Origin: Ruixingdingia sedimenti
GTDB taxonomy: Bacteria; Pseudomonadota; Alphaproteobacteria; Rhodobacterales; Rhodobacteraceae
DNA: 58,642 nt
Direction: 5' to 3'
Assembly: GCF_031432425.1 (NCBI RefSeq)
Contig: NZ_JAVKPH010000025.1
Coordinates: 1-58,642, forward strand
Every line of letters starts with the position of its first letter. Position 1 is the first letter of the stretch. Under the pieces are notes generated by a model. It saw nothing but the letters and a program-made list of their open reading frames with translations, was not told where the DNA came from and ran no database searches. Made by a program: the position numbers and the translations under genes. This document shows, piece after piece, positions 1 to 8,293 of the stretch.

Positions 1-24
1 AAACTTGTTCGTCGTCTTGCTCAT
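1..24 (-). CDS. IS3-family transposase OrfA, N-terminal 8 codons (partial)
   Basis: The ATG at 24-22 on the minus strand begins MSKTTNKF and leaves the window at position 1. A purine-rich stretch (AGGATGGAG) precedes it. The residues match the usual start of the small helix-turn-helix OrfA of IS3-type elements. Too little is present to name the element. Confidence 0.55.
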
Positions 25-78
25 GATGCTCCATCCTACTCAAGAGTTGGAGCCTCCGGCAAACCCGGCGCGGTTCAC
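1..78 (-). mobile_element. End of an IS3-family insertion sequence
   Basis: Read on the minus strand, the sequence starts at a TGAACCGCGCC terminus at 78, runs through a short leader and reaches an ATG at 24 that opens with MSKTTNKF. This terminus, leader and N-terminus are what I recognise from IS3-family elements just upstream of orfA. Only the left end lies in the window, so the element size and its other end are unknown. It appears to have landed in a gene whose 3' tail remains at 79-136. Confidence 0.65.
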
Positions 79-136
79 CGCGCCCCTACGGGCCGAGCTG
101 CTGATCTCCAACTACACGGGGGAGGTGGGCCTCTGA
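79..136 (+). pseudogene. 3' tail of a gene cut by the IS3-type element
   Basis: A plus-strand frame ending at TGA 134-136 encodes APLRAELLISNYTGEVGL. It has no start of its own, begins at the IS end, and is followed 12 bases later by a strong hairpin, as expected for the tail of an interrupted gene. The product is not recognised. One possibility is the end of another transposition gene, since a repeat pair resembling an IS end follows at 209-249. Confidence 0.35.
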
Positions 137-148
137 CCGGCCACAGAA

Positions 149-170
149 AAGGGGGCCTTCAAGCCCCCTT
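149..170 (+). terminator. Hairpin terminator after the truncated gene
   Basis: AAGGGGGC at 149-156 pairs perfectly with GCCCCCTT at 163-170 around a six-base loop. It lies just downstream of the stop at 136. There is no clear run of T after it, so termination is inferred from position and stem strength. Confidence 0.55.
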
Positions 171-208
171 CAACACCCCCGAAACAGGCCAGATCGAAAA
201 TCGCTCTG

Positions 209-249
209 CTGCAAACCTTCGTGTCACACACTGCAAAATTTCGTGTCAC
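209..249 (+). repeat. Two 19-base direct repeats, possible IS end
   Basis: CTGCAAACCTTCGTGTCAC (209-227) and CTGCAAAATTTCGTGTCAC (231-249) match at 17 of 19 positions with a 22-base period. Repeated sites near a terminus ending in TCA are typical of IS21-type elements, so this may be the right end of an old element. The rest of 250-575 shows no gene I can support. Confidence 0.4.
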
Positions 250-575
250 GCTACACCGAACTCCGTCATTTTCAAGGGCCTGCCCGCACGGCGCGCGGTG
301 CCGTCAATGGCCTCGGGGGCCGGTTTTCCATCGTTCTATCAAAGGCATCCGATGCCGCTTCGGCGAAGACCTGTCTGTCCGGAAGCTGGCACGCCCCAAC
401 ACCACGGCATATCCGCCCGAACGAGTCGAAAATCCGCCCCGCGGATCGTGACGGAACCCCTCGCAGTTCGCGGTAAGTTCTGGGAAAATCATGGAAAACA
501 GTCCGCTGCGACGCTGCATGAACGCCCCCAGAAAACCGCTTGTTTTCCCGCGGCTTGCCCCCTATACGGATCAGC

Positions 576-665
576 GGAGTGGTGGCCGAGTGGTCGAAGG
601 CACACCCCTGCTAAGGGTGCAGGCGGGAAACCGTCTCGAGGGTTCGAATCCCTTCCACTCCGCCA
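576..665 (+). tRNA. tRNA-Ser(GCT)
   Basis: The acceptor arm GGAGTGG (576-582) pairs with CCACTCC (655-661), followed by G and an encoded CCA. The anticodon stem CACCC/GGGTG encloses the loop CTGCTAA with GCT at 610-612. A long variable arm and the TTCGAATC T-loop fit a class II serine tRNA. tRNA genes are common integration sites, but I found no second copy of its 3' end in the window. Confidence 0.95.
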
Positions 666-1016
666 CTTGCCCTCGCGAAAGCGTTCTCCCGATCCGGCTG
701 CGGCTGGATTTTCTCGTTGCTTTCGAGGGTTATACGGGAGGGGCTGAGCACCGGCGCCGGCGCCACGAGGCCCGGAAGCGGTCTCTCAGGCTCGATATTC
801 TCTGGACCTGTTGCCTGCGCGGATCTGGTGAAGTTTTCCAAGACCCTGAAAATGCAGATTTTTTTTCATGCCCGGCTGAACACTTCGATTTCAGGGGCAT
901 CTACCGGATGGAACACAAATCGAACATGTGACTGCCCAAAGCCGATAGACGCGGCCGCAACTCAACTATAGGCTTCTCCCGATCTAGCAGGCAACTGGAC
1001 GGAACGGGCCAACCGT
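666..1016. other. Gene-free stretch between tRNA-Ser and the restriction genes
   Basis: About 350 bases without a coding frame I can support. The short frames here lack ribosome-binding sites and family features. The promoter of the McrB-like gene should lie near the 3' end, but I could not identify convincing -35/-10 boxes. Confidence 0.4.
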
Positions 1017-2774
1017 ATGGCAGCACAGGATAATCAGAATTTCGAGGGCCAGTTCTTCACTTGGTTGAAGACCTTCCTGAAGGACAGAGGGCTACAATTC
1101 TCCAGGTGTGGTTTCAAGACCGGAGATGGGCTTGGCGAACGCCATGAATTTGATCTCGCTGCTGGGTATTGGAAAGAGCCGAACTATTCCGCGAACAAGC
1201 CCCCGCGCTGGATCTATCGTATAGTTCCAGAACCCGTCGGGCTTCGCGCTGAAAACCCCGCTGGCGGTCCCTTCAACCTTGGTGCGATCAACACGGCGCA
1301 GGAGGACAAGGCGGGCGTAGTATTCCGTCTTGTGCCGCTGATTCAGCAGGGGCCGGGTGACTTTGTCCAAGACAAAGACTTTGAGGTTCACGCGCTATTC
1401 GTTTTTCACGGTGCAACCCCACAAGGGTCATCTGCCGAACCGTTCAATTTCGATCCCGCCACGGGAACGATGCGCTTCAAGGGGACCTCTCTGGAGTACA
1501 TCGGCTGCGGACTGCTCGGTTTGATGCCCCGCAACACTGAGTTGAAGATCATAGAAAGCGGTATGGAGCGCACGATCACTTATGGAGATGTGATCGACGC
1601 ACTCGCAGCGGACATCAAGTGCGCGCCGGCAGGAAATCCAGCTTCTCCAATTCCGGTCTACGATCTCACAGCGCAAGCCGAACTTGATAGACTCAAGAAA
1701 ATGGTCGCGGACGCTTGGGCGGCCGCCGGGCCTGTGACGCCGAAGAATGTTGCAGTCGCTGCAGTTGCGGGCGACGAAAATGGCGATGACGACGAAATTA
1801 TCCCACCCGCGTCGCTCGAGATCCCGGAGAACACGGACCTTCTTGGGATCGATCCCGCTGTATATCGCCAAATCAATGCGGCGCTGAAATCGGGCAAGCA
1901 GCACATCATGCTGTATGGTCCACCTGGAACCGGGAAGACAACTCTCGCGCGCTGGATTGCAGCAACCCTCACTGGCGGGAAGTGGACCCTTGTGACAGGT
2001 TCGTCAGACTGGAGTTCGCAAGACATCATCGGGGGGTACCAACCAGTAGGCGCTGGCGCCGTTGCCTTCATTCCTGGCGTATTGCTTCGTCGCTTTGATC
2101 GTCCGCTGATCATCGACGAACTTAATCGTTGCGACATCGATAAGGTGATCGGTCCGCTCTTTACTGTCTTGAGTGGCCAGCAGACCACTTTGCCCTACCG
2201 GCTGAACATCGAGGATAAGGATAGCCCGCAATATGTGATCCTGCCAGAAAGCAAGCCCTCGGCAGAGACATACGAGTTCGCGCCAGGCCCGCACTGGCGG
2301 CTGATTGCTACCATCAATTCCATCGACAAGGCCGCTCTGTATCAAATGTCCTATGCCCTCAGCCGCCGATTTGGCTGGGTCTATGTCGACGTGCCGCGCG
2401 ACACGGCTGGTTTCATTGAGTCTTTTATCAGAAAGTCTGATCCAACTTGGGCTGGGCCTGCTGCGGGCGCACCTTGTCCGCTTGGTGCTTTCTGGGCGGC
2501 CATCAACAAGGTTCGTGTCCTTGGACCCGCCCCGATCATTGATGCAATCAAGGCCGTCCAGGCGATGGATGATGGCGCAGACTTCTTCGCTGTCCCTACG
2601 CCCTCAATGCGAGAGGCTTTGCTCGATGCGGTGGACATGGTGTTGCTGCCGATGCTTGACGGGATTGTGGTCCAGGATGCCGACTTCCTTGCGCAAGCGG
2701 CCGTAGACGCCTTCGGCCTTGATGCGGACTCCAGTGATCGGATCAAGCGGCGGATGGAGTCGGTTGCGGTCTGA
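1017..2774 (+). CDS. McrB-like AAA+ NTPase of a type IV restriction system
   Basis: A 585-residue protein with an N-terminal half (about 1-200) of no recognised fold, probably the DNA or modification reader, and a C-terminal AAA+ module. Visible motifs are Walker A GPPGTGKTT at 301-309, Walker B LIIDELNR at 364-371, sensor 1 ATINSIDKA at 431-439 and an SRRF segment near 449-452, as in the McrB/MoxR group. McrB proteins use nucleotide hydrolysis to translocate DNA and recruit the McrC nuclease to modified DNA. The classic McrB MNTADRS element is replaced by INSIDKA. The TGA overlaps the ATG of the next gene (ATG at 2774), so the two are likely translated together. The substrate is unknown. Confidence 0.85.
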   Translation: MAAQDNQNFEGQFFTWLKTFLKDRGLQFSRCGFKTGDGLGERHEFDLAAGYWKEPNYSANKPPRWIYRIVPEPVGLRAENPAGGPFNLGAINTAQEDKAGVVFRLVPLIQQGPGDFVQDKDFEVHALFVFHGATPQGSSAEPFNFDPATGTMRFKGTSLEYIGCGLLGLMPRNTELKIIESGMERTITYGDVIDALAADIKCAPAGNPASPIPVYDLTAQAELDRLKKMVADAWAAAGPVTPKNVAVAAVAGDENGDDDEIIPPASLEIPENTDLLGIDPAVYRQINAALKSGKQHIMLYGPPGTGKTTLARWIAATLTGGKWTLVTGSSDWSSQDIIGGYQPVGAGAVAFIPGVLLRRFDRPLIIDELNRCDIDKVIGPLFTVLSGQQTTLPYRLNIEDKDSPQYVILPESKPSAETYEFAPGPHWRLIATINSIDKAALYQMSYALSRRFGWVYVDVPRDTAGFIESFIRKSDPTWAGPAAGAPCPLGAFWAAINKVRVLGPAPIIDAIKAVQAMDDGADFFAVPTPSMREALLDAVDMVLLPMLDGIVVQDADFLAQAAVDAFGLDADSSDRIKRRMESVAV

Positions 2775-4003
2775 TGGAGGGGATCGACCGAGCGATTTCC
2801 GACTTTGCAGCAGGAATCTTCCTCCGGCATTTCCGGTCTGGGACGCTTCTCGGTGCTGACCGGCCGTCGCTTGACCTTGCCCGCGATCTCGAACTCCTTC
2901 GCGCGCACTGGGCGATCTCAGCGCCGGTTCGGGAGTTCGTTCAATATCTCCTTGCCCATCGGCACGAAGCGCAGGCGCTGCTGCAATTCCAGAGACGAAC
3001 AGATGACGCAGTCGCGCGCGGAAGGATCGATGCCCGGGCTTCGGTTATTGCGCGAAGGGTGTCCGGGCACCCGTCTCTGATTGTTTCGGAAGAGCCTGTG
3101 AGATCGTTCAACACGGGGCCAAACCAAGTCGTCGCTTGGGTTGTGCACATGGCCGCGACTCATGCTGAGCGTCTGTTTGCGATGCAGCCCAAGAATTCGG
3201 CCTACGCGAGCCTGATTGAGGCGGCGATGGCGGAAATTTCAGCGGTGAAGCGGCTCGACGCTTTGCGAGAACCGCTGAAGCACGTGACGGCTGGACGAAG
3301 GCCGGGGCCAAACGCCGTAAGGGATGCAGCGCGGTCGCGACGACTGATCTATCGCTATGCGATTGCGGCCTACACGACGTTGACGGGGGTCGAAGCTGGC
3401 GACGAAGCCGCGCTTTCACGTGTCCTTCGAAGCACGCTCATCGGGCCACTTGAGGAGTGGCGTCGTTTCGAATTGGCCGTTGCGGCGGGACTCGGGGAAG
3501 CGCTGTCTGCGGAACTCGGCCTTCCGCTGCGTCTGTCTGTACTTGATGCTCGGCCAGGACAGCCAGTCTTGCGCTGCGGGCGGTACTCGGTTTTCTGGCA
3601 GTCAGGCGGCGGTCTGTATGTGCCACCTGCGCTGGAGCCATCTGAGCTGCGGCTTGAAGCCGTTCTCGCTGCATACGGGATGGCTGCAGCAGCGGATCGT
3701 CCGGACCTGGTAATTGTCGACGACGAAGCTGGAAGCGTGGCGGCCATCGTCGAGGTCAAGTATCTGGCGGGCGATACGGCAAATGCGCGTTTCCGTGAAG
3801 CCGCGGGTCAGATCGTTCGGTATGGACGGGGATATTGTGGCGAAGCCGAATTGCCCTCGCTGATCCGCCGGTCACTGATTGCTCTAAGCCGTGAGGTCCC
3901 CTCACTCATCGATGACACAGCAGACGCGCCCCGTGCGGTGGACTTCGGAGGAATACTGGATGGGCGGCTCAATTCTTGGGTCAGGGAGCGCCTTTTTGCT
4001 TAA
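2774..4003 (+). CDS. McrC-like PD-(D/E)XK nuclease partner
   Basis: A 409-residue protein overlapping the McrB-like gene by one base. The C-terminal part has a PD-(D/E)XK nuclease core: Pro310-Asp311 in a strand, a turn, then Glu327-Val-Lys329 (EVK) in the next strand. The N-terminal two thirds are helical and unassigned, as in DUF2357/McrC-type proteins. In McrBC systems this subunit cuts DNA once McrB has loaded and translocated. Pairing and overlap support one functional unit. Its last 23 bases overlap the 3' end of the opposite-strand GIY-YIG gene. Assignment to the McrC role is by context and motif, not by overall similarity. Confidence 0.75.
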   Translation: MEGIDRAISDFAAGIFLRHFRSGTLLGADRPSLDLARDLELLRAHWAISAPVREFVQYLLAHRHEAQALLQFQRRTDDAVARGRIDARASVIARRVSGHPSLIVSEEPVRSFNTGPNQVVAWVVHMAATHAERLFAMQPKNSAYASLIEAAMAEISAVKRLDALREPLKHVTAGRRPGPNAVRDAARSRRLIYRYAIAAYTTLTGVEAGDEAALSRVLRSTLIGPLEEWRRFELAVAAGLGEALSAELGLPLRLSVLDARPGQPVLRCGRYSVFWQSGGGLYVPPALEPSELRLEAVLAAYGMAAAADRPDLVIVDDEAGSVAAIVEVKYLAGDTANARFREAAGQIVRYGRGYCGEAELPSLIRRSLIALSREVPSLIDDTADAPRAVDFGGILDGRLNSWVRERLFA

Positions 4004-4409
4004 GCCCATTGAGGGTTGGAGCAAGCTCGCCGCGCAATTTTATCTCAACGGCGCGAGCGGCGGCGGCATCTGCAGCGGGGAGCACCCGAACCTCGCAGAA
4101 CTGCCGGATGTGCGCACGGCAACGCCGCCCGGCCTCTTGGGGGGAACGTGGCAGATCAGCGGGATCAAGGATCCGATCAAACAGGAGATACTGGGCAAAC
4201 ATATTGACGACCTGCCCGCTTGCGTGGTCACGGAGCCGTCGCCTGAGCGATCCTTTTCCGTCGCGCCCGGCCATGCCGACGTAGATCACTTCGTCTTCGG
4301 CAAAGATGACATACACGCCGGGCGTGTCGGGCACGACCGACCAGTCGGTCGTGCCCATGGGAACAGGTGGTCCAAAGCCGTTATCGTCGAGTATCCCGTG
4401 AAAGTTCAC
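3981..4409 (-). CDS. GIY-YIG family restriction-type endonuclease
   Basis: A 142-residue protein with the GIY-YIG signature: GVYVIF at 31-36, IYVG at 42-45, a basic helix LRRRLRDH near 55-62, and Glu122 in VEIKLRGELAPTLN, the usual place of the metal-binding glutamate. Such nucleases cut DNA with one divalent metal. Translation starts at a GTG (4409-4407) whose last bases form GTGA with the stop of the upstream methyltransferase, so the two genes are coupled. With a methyltransferase partner this is most likely a restriction endonuclease of the Eco29kI type rather than a homing enzyme. The recognition site is unknown. Confidence 0.8.
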   Translation of the reverse strand: MNFHGILDDNGFGPPVPMGTTDWSVVPDTPGVYVIFAEDEVIYVGMAGRDGKGSLRRRLRDHASGQVVNMFAQYLLFDRILDPADLPRSPQEAGRRCRAHIRQFCEVRVLPAADAAAARAVEIKLRGELAPTLNGLKQKGAP

Positions 4410-5650
4410 TCGGCGGCGACTTTCGGCTCGGTTGCCTTCTTGCGCATCGAAGCGGGGCGTTGCGCGCCTCCATCCTCAAAGAGTGGCACCGCTTCCTCAT
4501 CGACTGGCCGTGCGCAGGGCGAGGCGATCTCGTATGGTACGCCGCGCTCCTTGGGCAGAGGCTGGACGGTCGGCACGAAGCGAGCCTTTGCCCCGAGCAA
4601 ATATTCCTCAGAAAGCTCACAACAGACCCAGCGTCTGCGCAGATTCTCCGCAACGACACCGGTCACGCAGGAGCCGCCGAATGGATCGACCACCAAATCG
4701 CCGGGATCGGTCAGGAAGCGGATGAAGTACTCCGGCAACTGCGTAGGGAAGCGAGCGGGATGGATGGCAATGTTCTCTGCGCGGCACTGATCTTGGTAGC
4801 GTCCATTGGATTCCGTGTTCGCGATGGCGAGCAAGTTGGGTGGGACTGATCCGCCATTGTCCTTGCTGAACTTGTCGGAAATATCATGTCCCGAAGGGCG
4901 CAACTTCGCGGTATAACCGTTCTTCAGCAAGTGCTCCATTGACTTGGAGTATGGCTGCAGAATGCGCTTGTTATTCGCTTTTGGGTAAGGAGTCTTTGCA
5001 AGCCACCAGACGGTGTTCACGGCATCCTTGACGCGGACGCGACGCACGTTCACCCATTCAGCGGGGGTCGGTAGCTTCGACGGATTCCACCAGTAGTGTT
5101 CCTGGCACAAGTGAAAGCCGTATTCCTCGACCAGCATCACCAAGAGCTTGAAGTGATAGAGGCTGCGCGTCGGATGGCCGGGCTTCCAAGCTCCACCGAT
5201 ATCGATGACCAGACTTCCGCTGTCCTTTAGGACACGATGAAAGCCTTCAGCAAATGGCCGAAACCAATCACAATACTGATCGGCATCTTCGTTTCCGTAA
5301 CTCTTTTTGCGAACGAGGCCGAAAGGCGGACTGGTCATGATCAGGTCTACGCTATTCGGCTTCGCCTTGCCGAAAAGGTACCCCCGACTGTCGCCCCAGA
5401 GAATCTCTCCGTTGTCCGTGGTGAGGAAGGGCTTCACGAGGGATTTGGGGTATGCGCGGGCGTTCGTCTCGATCGCACTTGTTCGACTGCTTTCCTTGCC
5501 CAGATGCTCCGAATGCAGGAAGCGAATGTACTCACTGACGTTCTTGTATCCCCTCGTTGCCGCAGCCTCTTCGAATGCCGCGCGTTCCTCCTCCGTCAGC
5601 CGGATGTTGGTGAACTTTGTTCTAGGATTCTCTGCTCTTGGTCGCGCCAT
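4406..5650 (-). CDS. DNA methyltransferase with N-terminal ribbon-helix-helix domain
   Basis: A 414-residue enzyme. Motif IV is TSPPF at 106-110 and motif I is DPFGGSCVTG at 322-331, with a glutamate at about 345 for the cofactor; this order is the beta class. TSPPF suggests N4-cytosine methylation. Residues 11-48 (TKFTNIRLTEEERAAF through SEYIRFLH) look like a CopG/Arc ribbon-helix-helix domain. The start at 5650 was chosen over an upstream one at 5731 because a GAGGGAAAG ribosome-binding site precedes it and the RHH domain follows at once. It probably protects the host from the co-translated GIY-YIG nuclease. The RHH domain could repress its own promoter. Confidence 0.85.
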   Translation of the reverse strand: MARPRAENPRTKFTNIRLTEEERAAFEEAAATRGYKNVSEYIRFLHSEHLGKESSRTSAIETNARAYPKSLVKPFLTTDNGEILWGDSRGYLFGKAKPNSVDLIMTSPPFGLVRKKSYGNEDADQYCDWFRPFAEGFHRVLKDSGSLVIDIGGAWKPGHPTRSLYHFKLLVMLVEEYGFHLCQEHYWWNPSKLPTPAEWVNVRRVRVKDAVNTVWWLAKTPYPKANNKRILQPYSKSMEHLLKNGYTAKLRPSGHDISDKFSKDNGGSVPPNLLAIANTESNGRYQDQCRAENIAIHPARFPTQLPEYFIRFLTDPGDLVVDPFGGSCVTGVVAENLRRRWVCCELSEEYLLGAKARFVPTVQPLPKERGVPYEIASPCARPVDEEAVPLFEDGGAQRPASMRKKATEPKVAAE

Positions 5651-5717
5651 TAGTACTTTCCCTCGTGTCACGCGAACAACATAGCTCTGGGTTTTCCGTA
5701 ACACAACAACCAAGAGG

Positions 5718-6155
5718 CTAAAGCGTGGCACAAAAACCCGTCCCCGGGTGAATCTGGTCTGTGGCGGTGGTGCACTGGAGCGCGACCCTCTGCTCAGCCC
5801 AATCGACCGGGGGAGTTTCCATCAGCCGCGCCAGCGTCACCTCCGTTCCCTGCCTGCCATCAAGGATCGCCTCGACGATGTCTGGCGCGAGCAGGGTCAG
5901 GCGCAGGACCCGGGTCATGTAAGAGGGCGCGATTCCTTCGCGCTCGGCTAGTTCGGCGATGGTGGCGAACTCTCCCGACTCGAGCATCCGCTTCCAGCGG
6001 AAGGCGCGGGCTAGCGCCTTGACCAGCGTGTTGTCCATCCGCTGCGGTTGCACGGCCCCCTTTGGCAGTTGCATCTCCTTCCGCCCACCGCGCTTCACAA
6101 CGCGGAACGGGACGTGGAGCGTCACAGTCTCGAGGATCGGCGACCCACGGCTCAT
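5718..6155 (-). CDS. Helix-turn-helix protein of the recombinase operon
   Basis: A 145-residue protein with a helix-turn-helix like that of ParB/KorB proteins (IAELAEREGIAPSYMTRVLR, about 67-86), followed by LLAPDIVEAILDG. It is the last gene of a minus-strand operon; its ATG overlaps the recombinase stop by four bases (ATGA). Proteins of this kind accompany large serine recombinases in alphaproteobacterial elements and may be directionality or regulatory factors. That role is inferred from position. Confidence 0.65.
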   Translation of the reverse strand: MSRGSPILETVTLHVPFRVVKRGGRKEMQLPKGAVQPQRMDNTLVKALARAFRWKRMLESGEFATIAELAEREGIAPSYMTRVLRLTLLAPDIVEAILDGRQGTEVTLARLMETPPVDWAEQRVALQCTTATDQIHPGTGFCATL

Positions 6156-7477
6156 GCGGCCTCTCCGATACTGCCAGCCAGCATTTCGCGCGCGAGTCCG
6201 CTGAGGCCGTCGACGCGAAGCCGGACGTTGAGCCTACCGGTGCCGATGTCCACGCGCTCGACCAACAGCGCCACGATGCGCGCCTGCTCGGCGGGGAAGA
6301 GTTCGTCCCACAGCGGGTCAAGCTCCCGCAGCGCGGCTCGCGCGTCGGCCTCGGTGATGTCGTCAGCATGGAAGCGCGCCGCCTTCGACGTCCCCGCAAC
6401 GATCTCCGGCTGGCGGAACACGGCGCGGAGCTGGTCGATGACAGCGCCCTCGATCTCGCCCGCAGGCACGCGGCCGACCGGACACGAACCAGCACCATGC
6501 TTCAGCACGGTCTGACTGACATAGTAGCGGTAGAGACGATCCCCCTTCCGAGTATGCGTCGGTGAGAACGCGGCGCCATCGGGCCCGAACAGTAGCCCCT
6601 TCAACAGCGCCGGCGACTCCGCGCGGGTGCGGGCCGCGCGCTTGCGCGGGCTCTCCTGCAGGATCGCATGGACACGGTCCCAAATCTCGCGGTCGATGAT
6701 CGCGTCGTGTTCGCCGGGATAGCTGTCGCCCTTATGGACCGCTTCGCCGATGTAAGCGCGGTTCGAGAGCATCCGATAGATGTATTTCTTGTCGATCCTG
6801 TTCCCGCGCGGCGTCCGGATGCCGCGCGTGCCGACCTCCCGCGCCAGTTCGGTGCACGACCCGATCTCGAGGAAGCGCTCGAAGATCCAGCGGACATGTG
6901 CGGTGGCGTCTTCGTCGACCACCAGCTTCCGGTTCTCGACGCGATAGCCGTAGGGCGGCACCCCGCCCATCCACATGCCCTTCTTTCGGCTGGCGGCGAC
7001 CTTGTCGCGGATCCTCTCGGCGGTGACCTCGCGCTCGAACTGCGCGAAGGACAGCAGAATGTTCAGTGTCAGCCGGCCCATGGAGGTGGTGGTGTTGAAT
7101 GACTGCGTCACCGAGACGAAGGTCACGCCGTTTCGGTCGAAGACCTCGACCAGCTTGGCGAAGTCGGCGAGCGAGCGGCTGAGGCGGTCGATCTTGTAGA
7201 CCACCACCACGTCGACCAGCCCGTCCTCGATGTCCTCCAGAAGGCGCTGCAGGCCGGGGCGCTCTAGCGTGCCGCCCGAGATGCCGCCATCGTCATACTG
7301 GTCGCGGACCAGCACCCAGCCCTCGGAGCGCTGGCTTGCGATGAACGCCTCGCAGGCCTCGCGCTGGGCGTGGAGGCTGTTGAACTCTTGCTCCAGCCCC
7401 TCCTCTGAGGATTTCCGGGTGTAGACCGCGCACCGCAGCTTGCGGACGACCTTCGATTTTTCCGGCGCCTTCGTCAT
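6152..7477 (-). CDS. Large serine recombinase (integrase/resolvase family)
   Basis: A 441-residue recombinase. The N-terminal resolvase domain has the catalytic pattern YTRKSS near residues 19-24 (nucleophile probably Ser23), later YDDGGISGGTLERPGLQRLL and YKIDRLSRSLADF. A middle recombinase domain (PYGYRV, then the LAREVGTRGIRTPRG region) and a C-terminal region for site binding follow. Such enzymes join attP and attB without tRNA homology. I chose the start at 7477 over an earlier ATG in frame because of the GGGGGCGGAG site and the ATGA overlap with the upstream gene. It is the only integrase-like gene seen and is the likely integrase of the adjoining prophage. Confidence 0.9.
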   Translation of the reverse strand: MTKAPEKSKVVRKLRCAVYTRKSSEEGLEQEFNSLHAQREACEAFIASQRSEGWVLVRDQYDDGGISGGTLERPGLQRLLEDIEDGLVDVVVVYKIDRLSRSLADFAKLVEVFDRNGVTFVSVTQSFNTTTSMGRLTLNILLSFAQFEREVTAERIRDKVAASRKKGMWMGGVPPYGYRVENRKLVVDEDATAHVRWIFERFLEIGSCTELAREVGTRGIRTPRGNRIDKKYIYRMLSNRAYIGEAVHKGDSYPGEHDAIIDREIWDRVHAILQESPRKRAARTRAESPALLKGLLFGPDGAAFSPTHTRKGDRLYRYYVSQTVLKHGAGSCPVGRVPAGEIEGAVIDQLRAVFRQPEIVAGTSKAARFHADDITEADARAALRELDPLWDELFPAEQARIVALLVERVDIGTGRLNVRLRVDGLSGLAREMLAGSIGEAA

Positions 7478-7929
7478 CTCCGCCCCCTGTGGTTCTTGAG
7501 ACCGAAGAACACCCAGCCATTCCACCGGGTGCCGGTGATCGCGCGCGCGATGGCCGACAACGACTTGTAGGGCCGCCCTTGCCACTCGAAGCCATCGGCG
7601 GTGACGGTCACGACGTATTCGACCCCCTGCCACTCGCGCAGCAGGCGTGTGCCAGTGATGGGGCGGTCGCGGTTGAGGCGCATTCCGCGCTTTTTCTTGT
7701 CGCCGCCGTCCAGTTCTTCGCCGAGCCGCTCCAGCCGCCGGATCGTCTCCGGTTTCGGCCCGCCATAGGCGAGTTCCTGGATGCGATAGGCCAAGCGGGA
7801 TTCAAGGTAGCGCCGGTTGAACGGCGGCGGCTCGCTGTCGAACAGGTCGCGCCACTGCGCCTTCAGTTCCGGCGTCGTTGCGGTCTTCAGCGCGGCCAGG
7901 CGCGCGGGGATGGGGTCGTGCGTCGTCAT
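7474..7929 (-). CDS. DUF2924 family protein of the recombinase operon
   Basis: A 151-residue protein of the DUF2924 type: an N-terminal helical part (LAALKTATTPELKAQWRDLF) and a conserved C-terminal part with GTRLLREWQG, then SLSAIARAITGTRWNGWVFFGL. This family is found directly upstream of site-specific recombinases in alphaproteobacteria. The start at 7929 has GGAGA upstream and overlaps the preceding stop (ATGA). The biochemical role is unknown; a DNA-binding accessory to recombination is plausible. Confidence 0.75.
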   Translation of the reverse strand: MTTHDPIPARLAALKTATTPELKAQWRDLFDSEPPPFNRRYLESRLAYRIQELAYGGPKPETIRRLERLGEELDGGDKKKRGMRLNRDRPITGTRLLREWQGVEYVVTVTADGFEWQGRPYKSLSAIARAITGTRWNGWVFFGLKNHRGRR

Positions 7930-8129
7930 GCGGTCTCCGTTGGGTTCGGGGTTGCATGACGGCATTGGTCGGGCGGATAGTGTAGGCGAATTTCTCCAGT
8001 TTTGTCAGAAGGTTCGCCCCGCTCCCGCAGCCGTAACCGGACCAGCCCGAGCGCCAGCAGGCCGCACAGCTCGGCGCGGCGTTCGGCGGGCGTCATCCGG
8101 TCGGGAGGCAAAGGGTTCGGGCGTTTCAT
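7926..8129 (-). CDS. Small conserved protein opening the recombinase operon
   Basis: A 67-residue basic protein with the start MKRPNPLPPDRMTPAERRAEL, a pattern I recognise from the short gene that precedes DUF2924 and a recombinase in many related elements. Four genes (8129 down to 5718) follow each other with four-base ATGA overlaps, so they form one operon. No function is known. Confidence 0.6.
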   Translation of the reverse strand: MKRPNPLPPDRMTPAERRAELCGLLALGLVRLRLRERGEPSDKTGEIRLHYPPDQCRHATPNPTETA

Positions 8130-8252
8130 GAAGGGCGGGTCCGTGATGTCTCGCCCTTCTCCTACTCATCGCATTCGCGAACCGTCCCACGGAGTCCGGA
8201 ACGGCGCGGGTAGAGCCGTCTCGGACTCGACTCCCGGTTGTCCGGTCGGGTA

Positions 8253-8267
8253 GAACATAATCAGAAC
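8253..8267 (+). promoter_or_regulatory. LexA (SOS) box
   Basis: GAAC (8253-8256), seven bases ATAATCA, then GAAC (8264-8267) form the GAAC-N7-GAAC direct repeat that is the LexA site of alphaproteobacteria. It lies 27 bases before the ATG at 8294 and 124 bases from the divergent recombinase operon. CATAAT at 8256-8261 inside the box could serve as a -10 element, which would suit repression. Damage-induced expression of the downstream pair is inferred. Confidence 0.7.
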
Positions 8268-8293
8268 ATGTCCGGCATTAGCGAGGTGAAAAA

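Noticed and set aside
576..665. tRNA-Ser as the prophage attachment site
   Set aside because: No second copy of the tRNA 3' end was found, and large serine recombinases usually use other sites. Left open.
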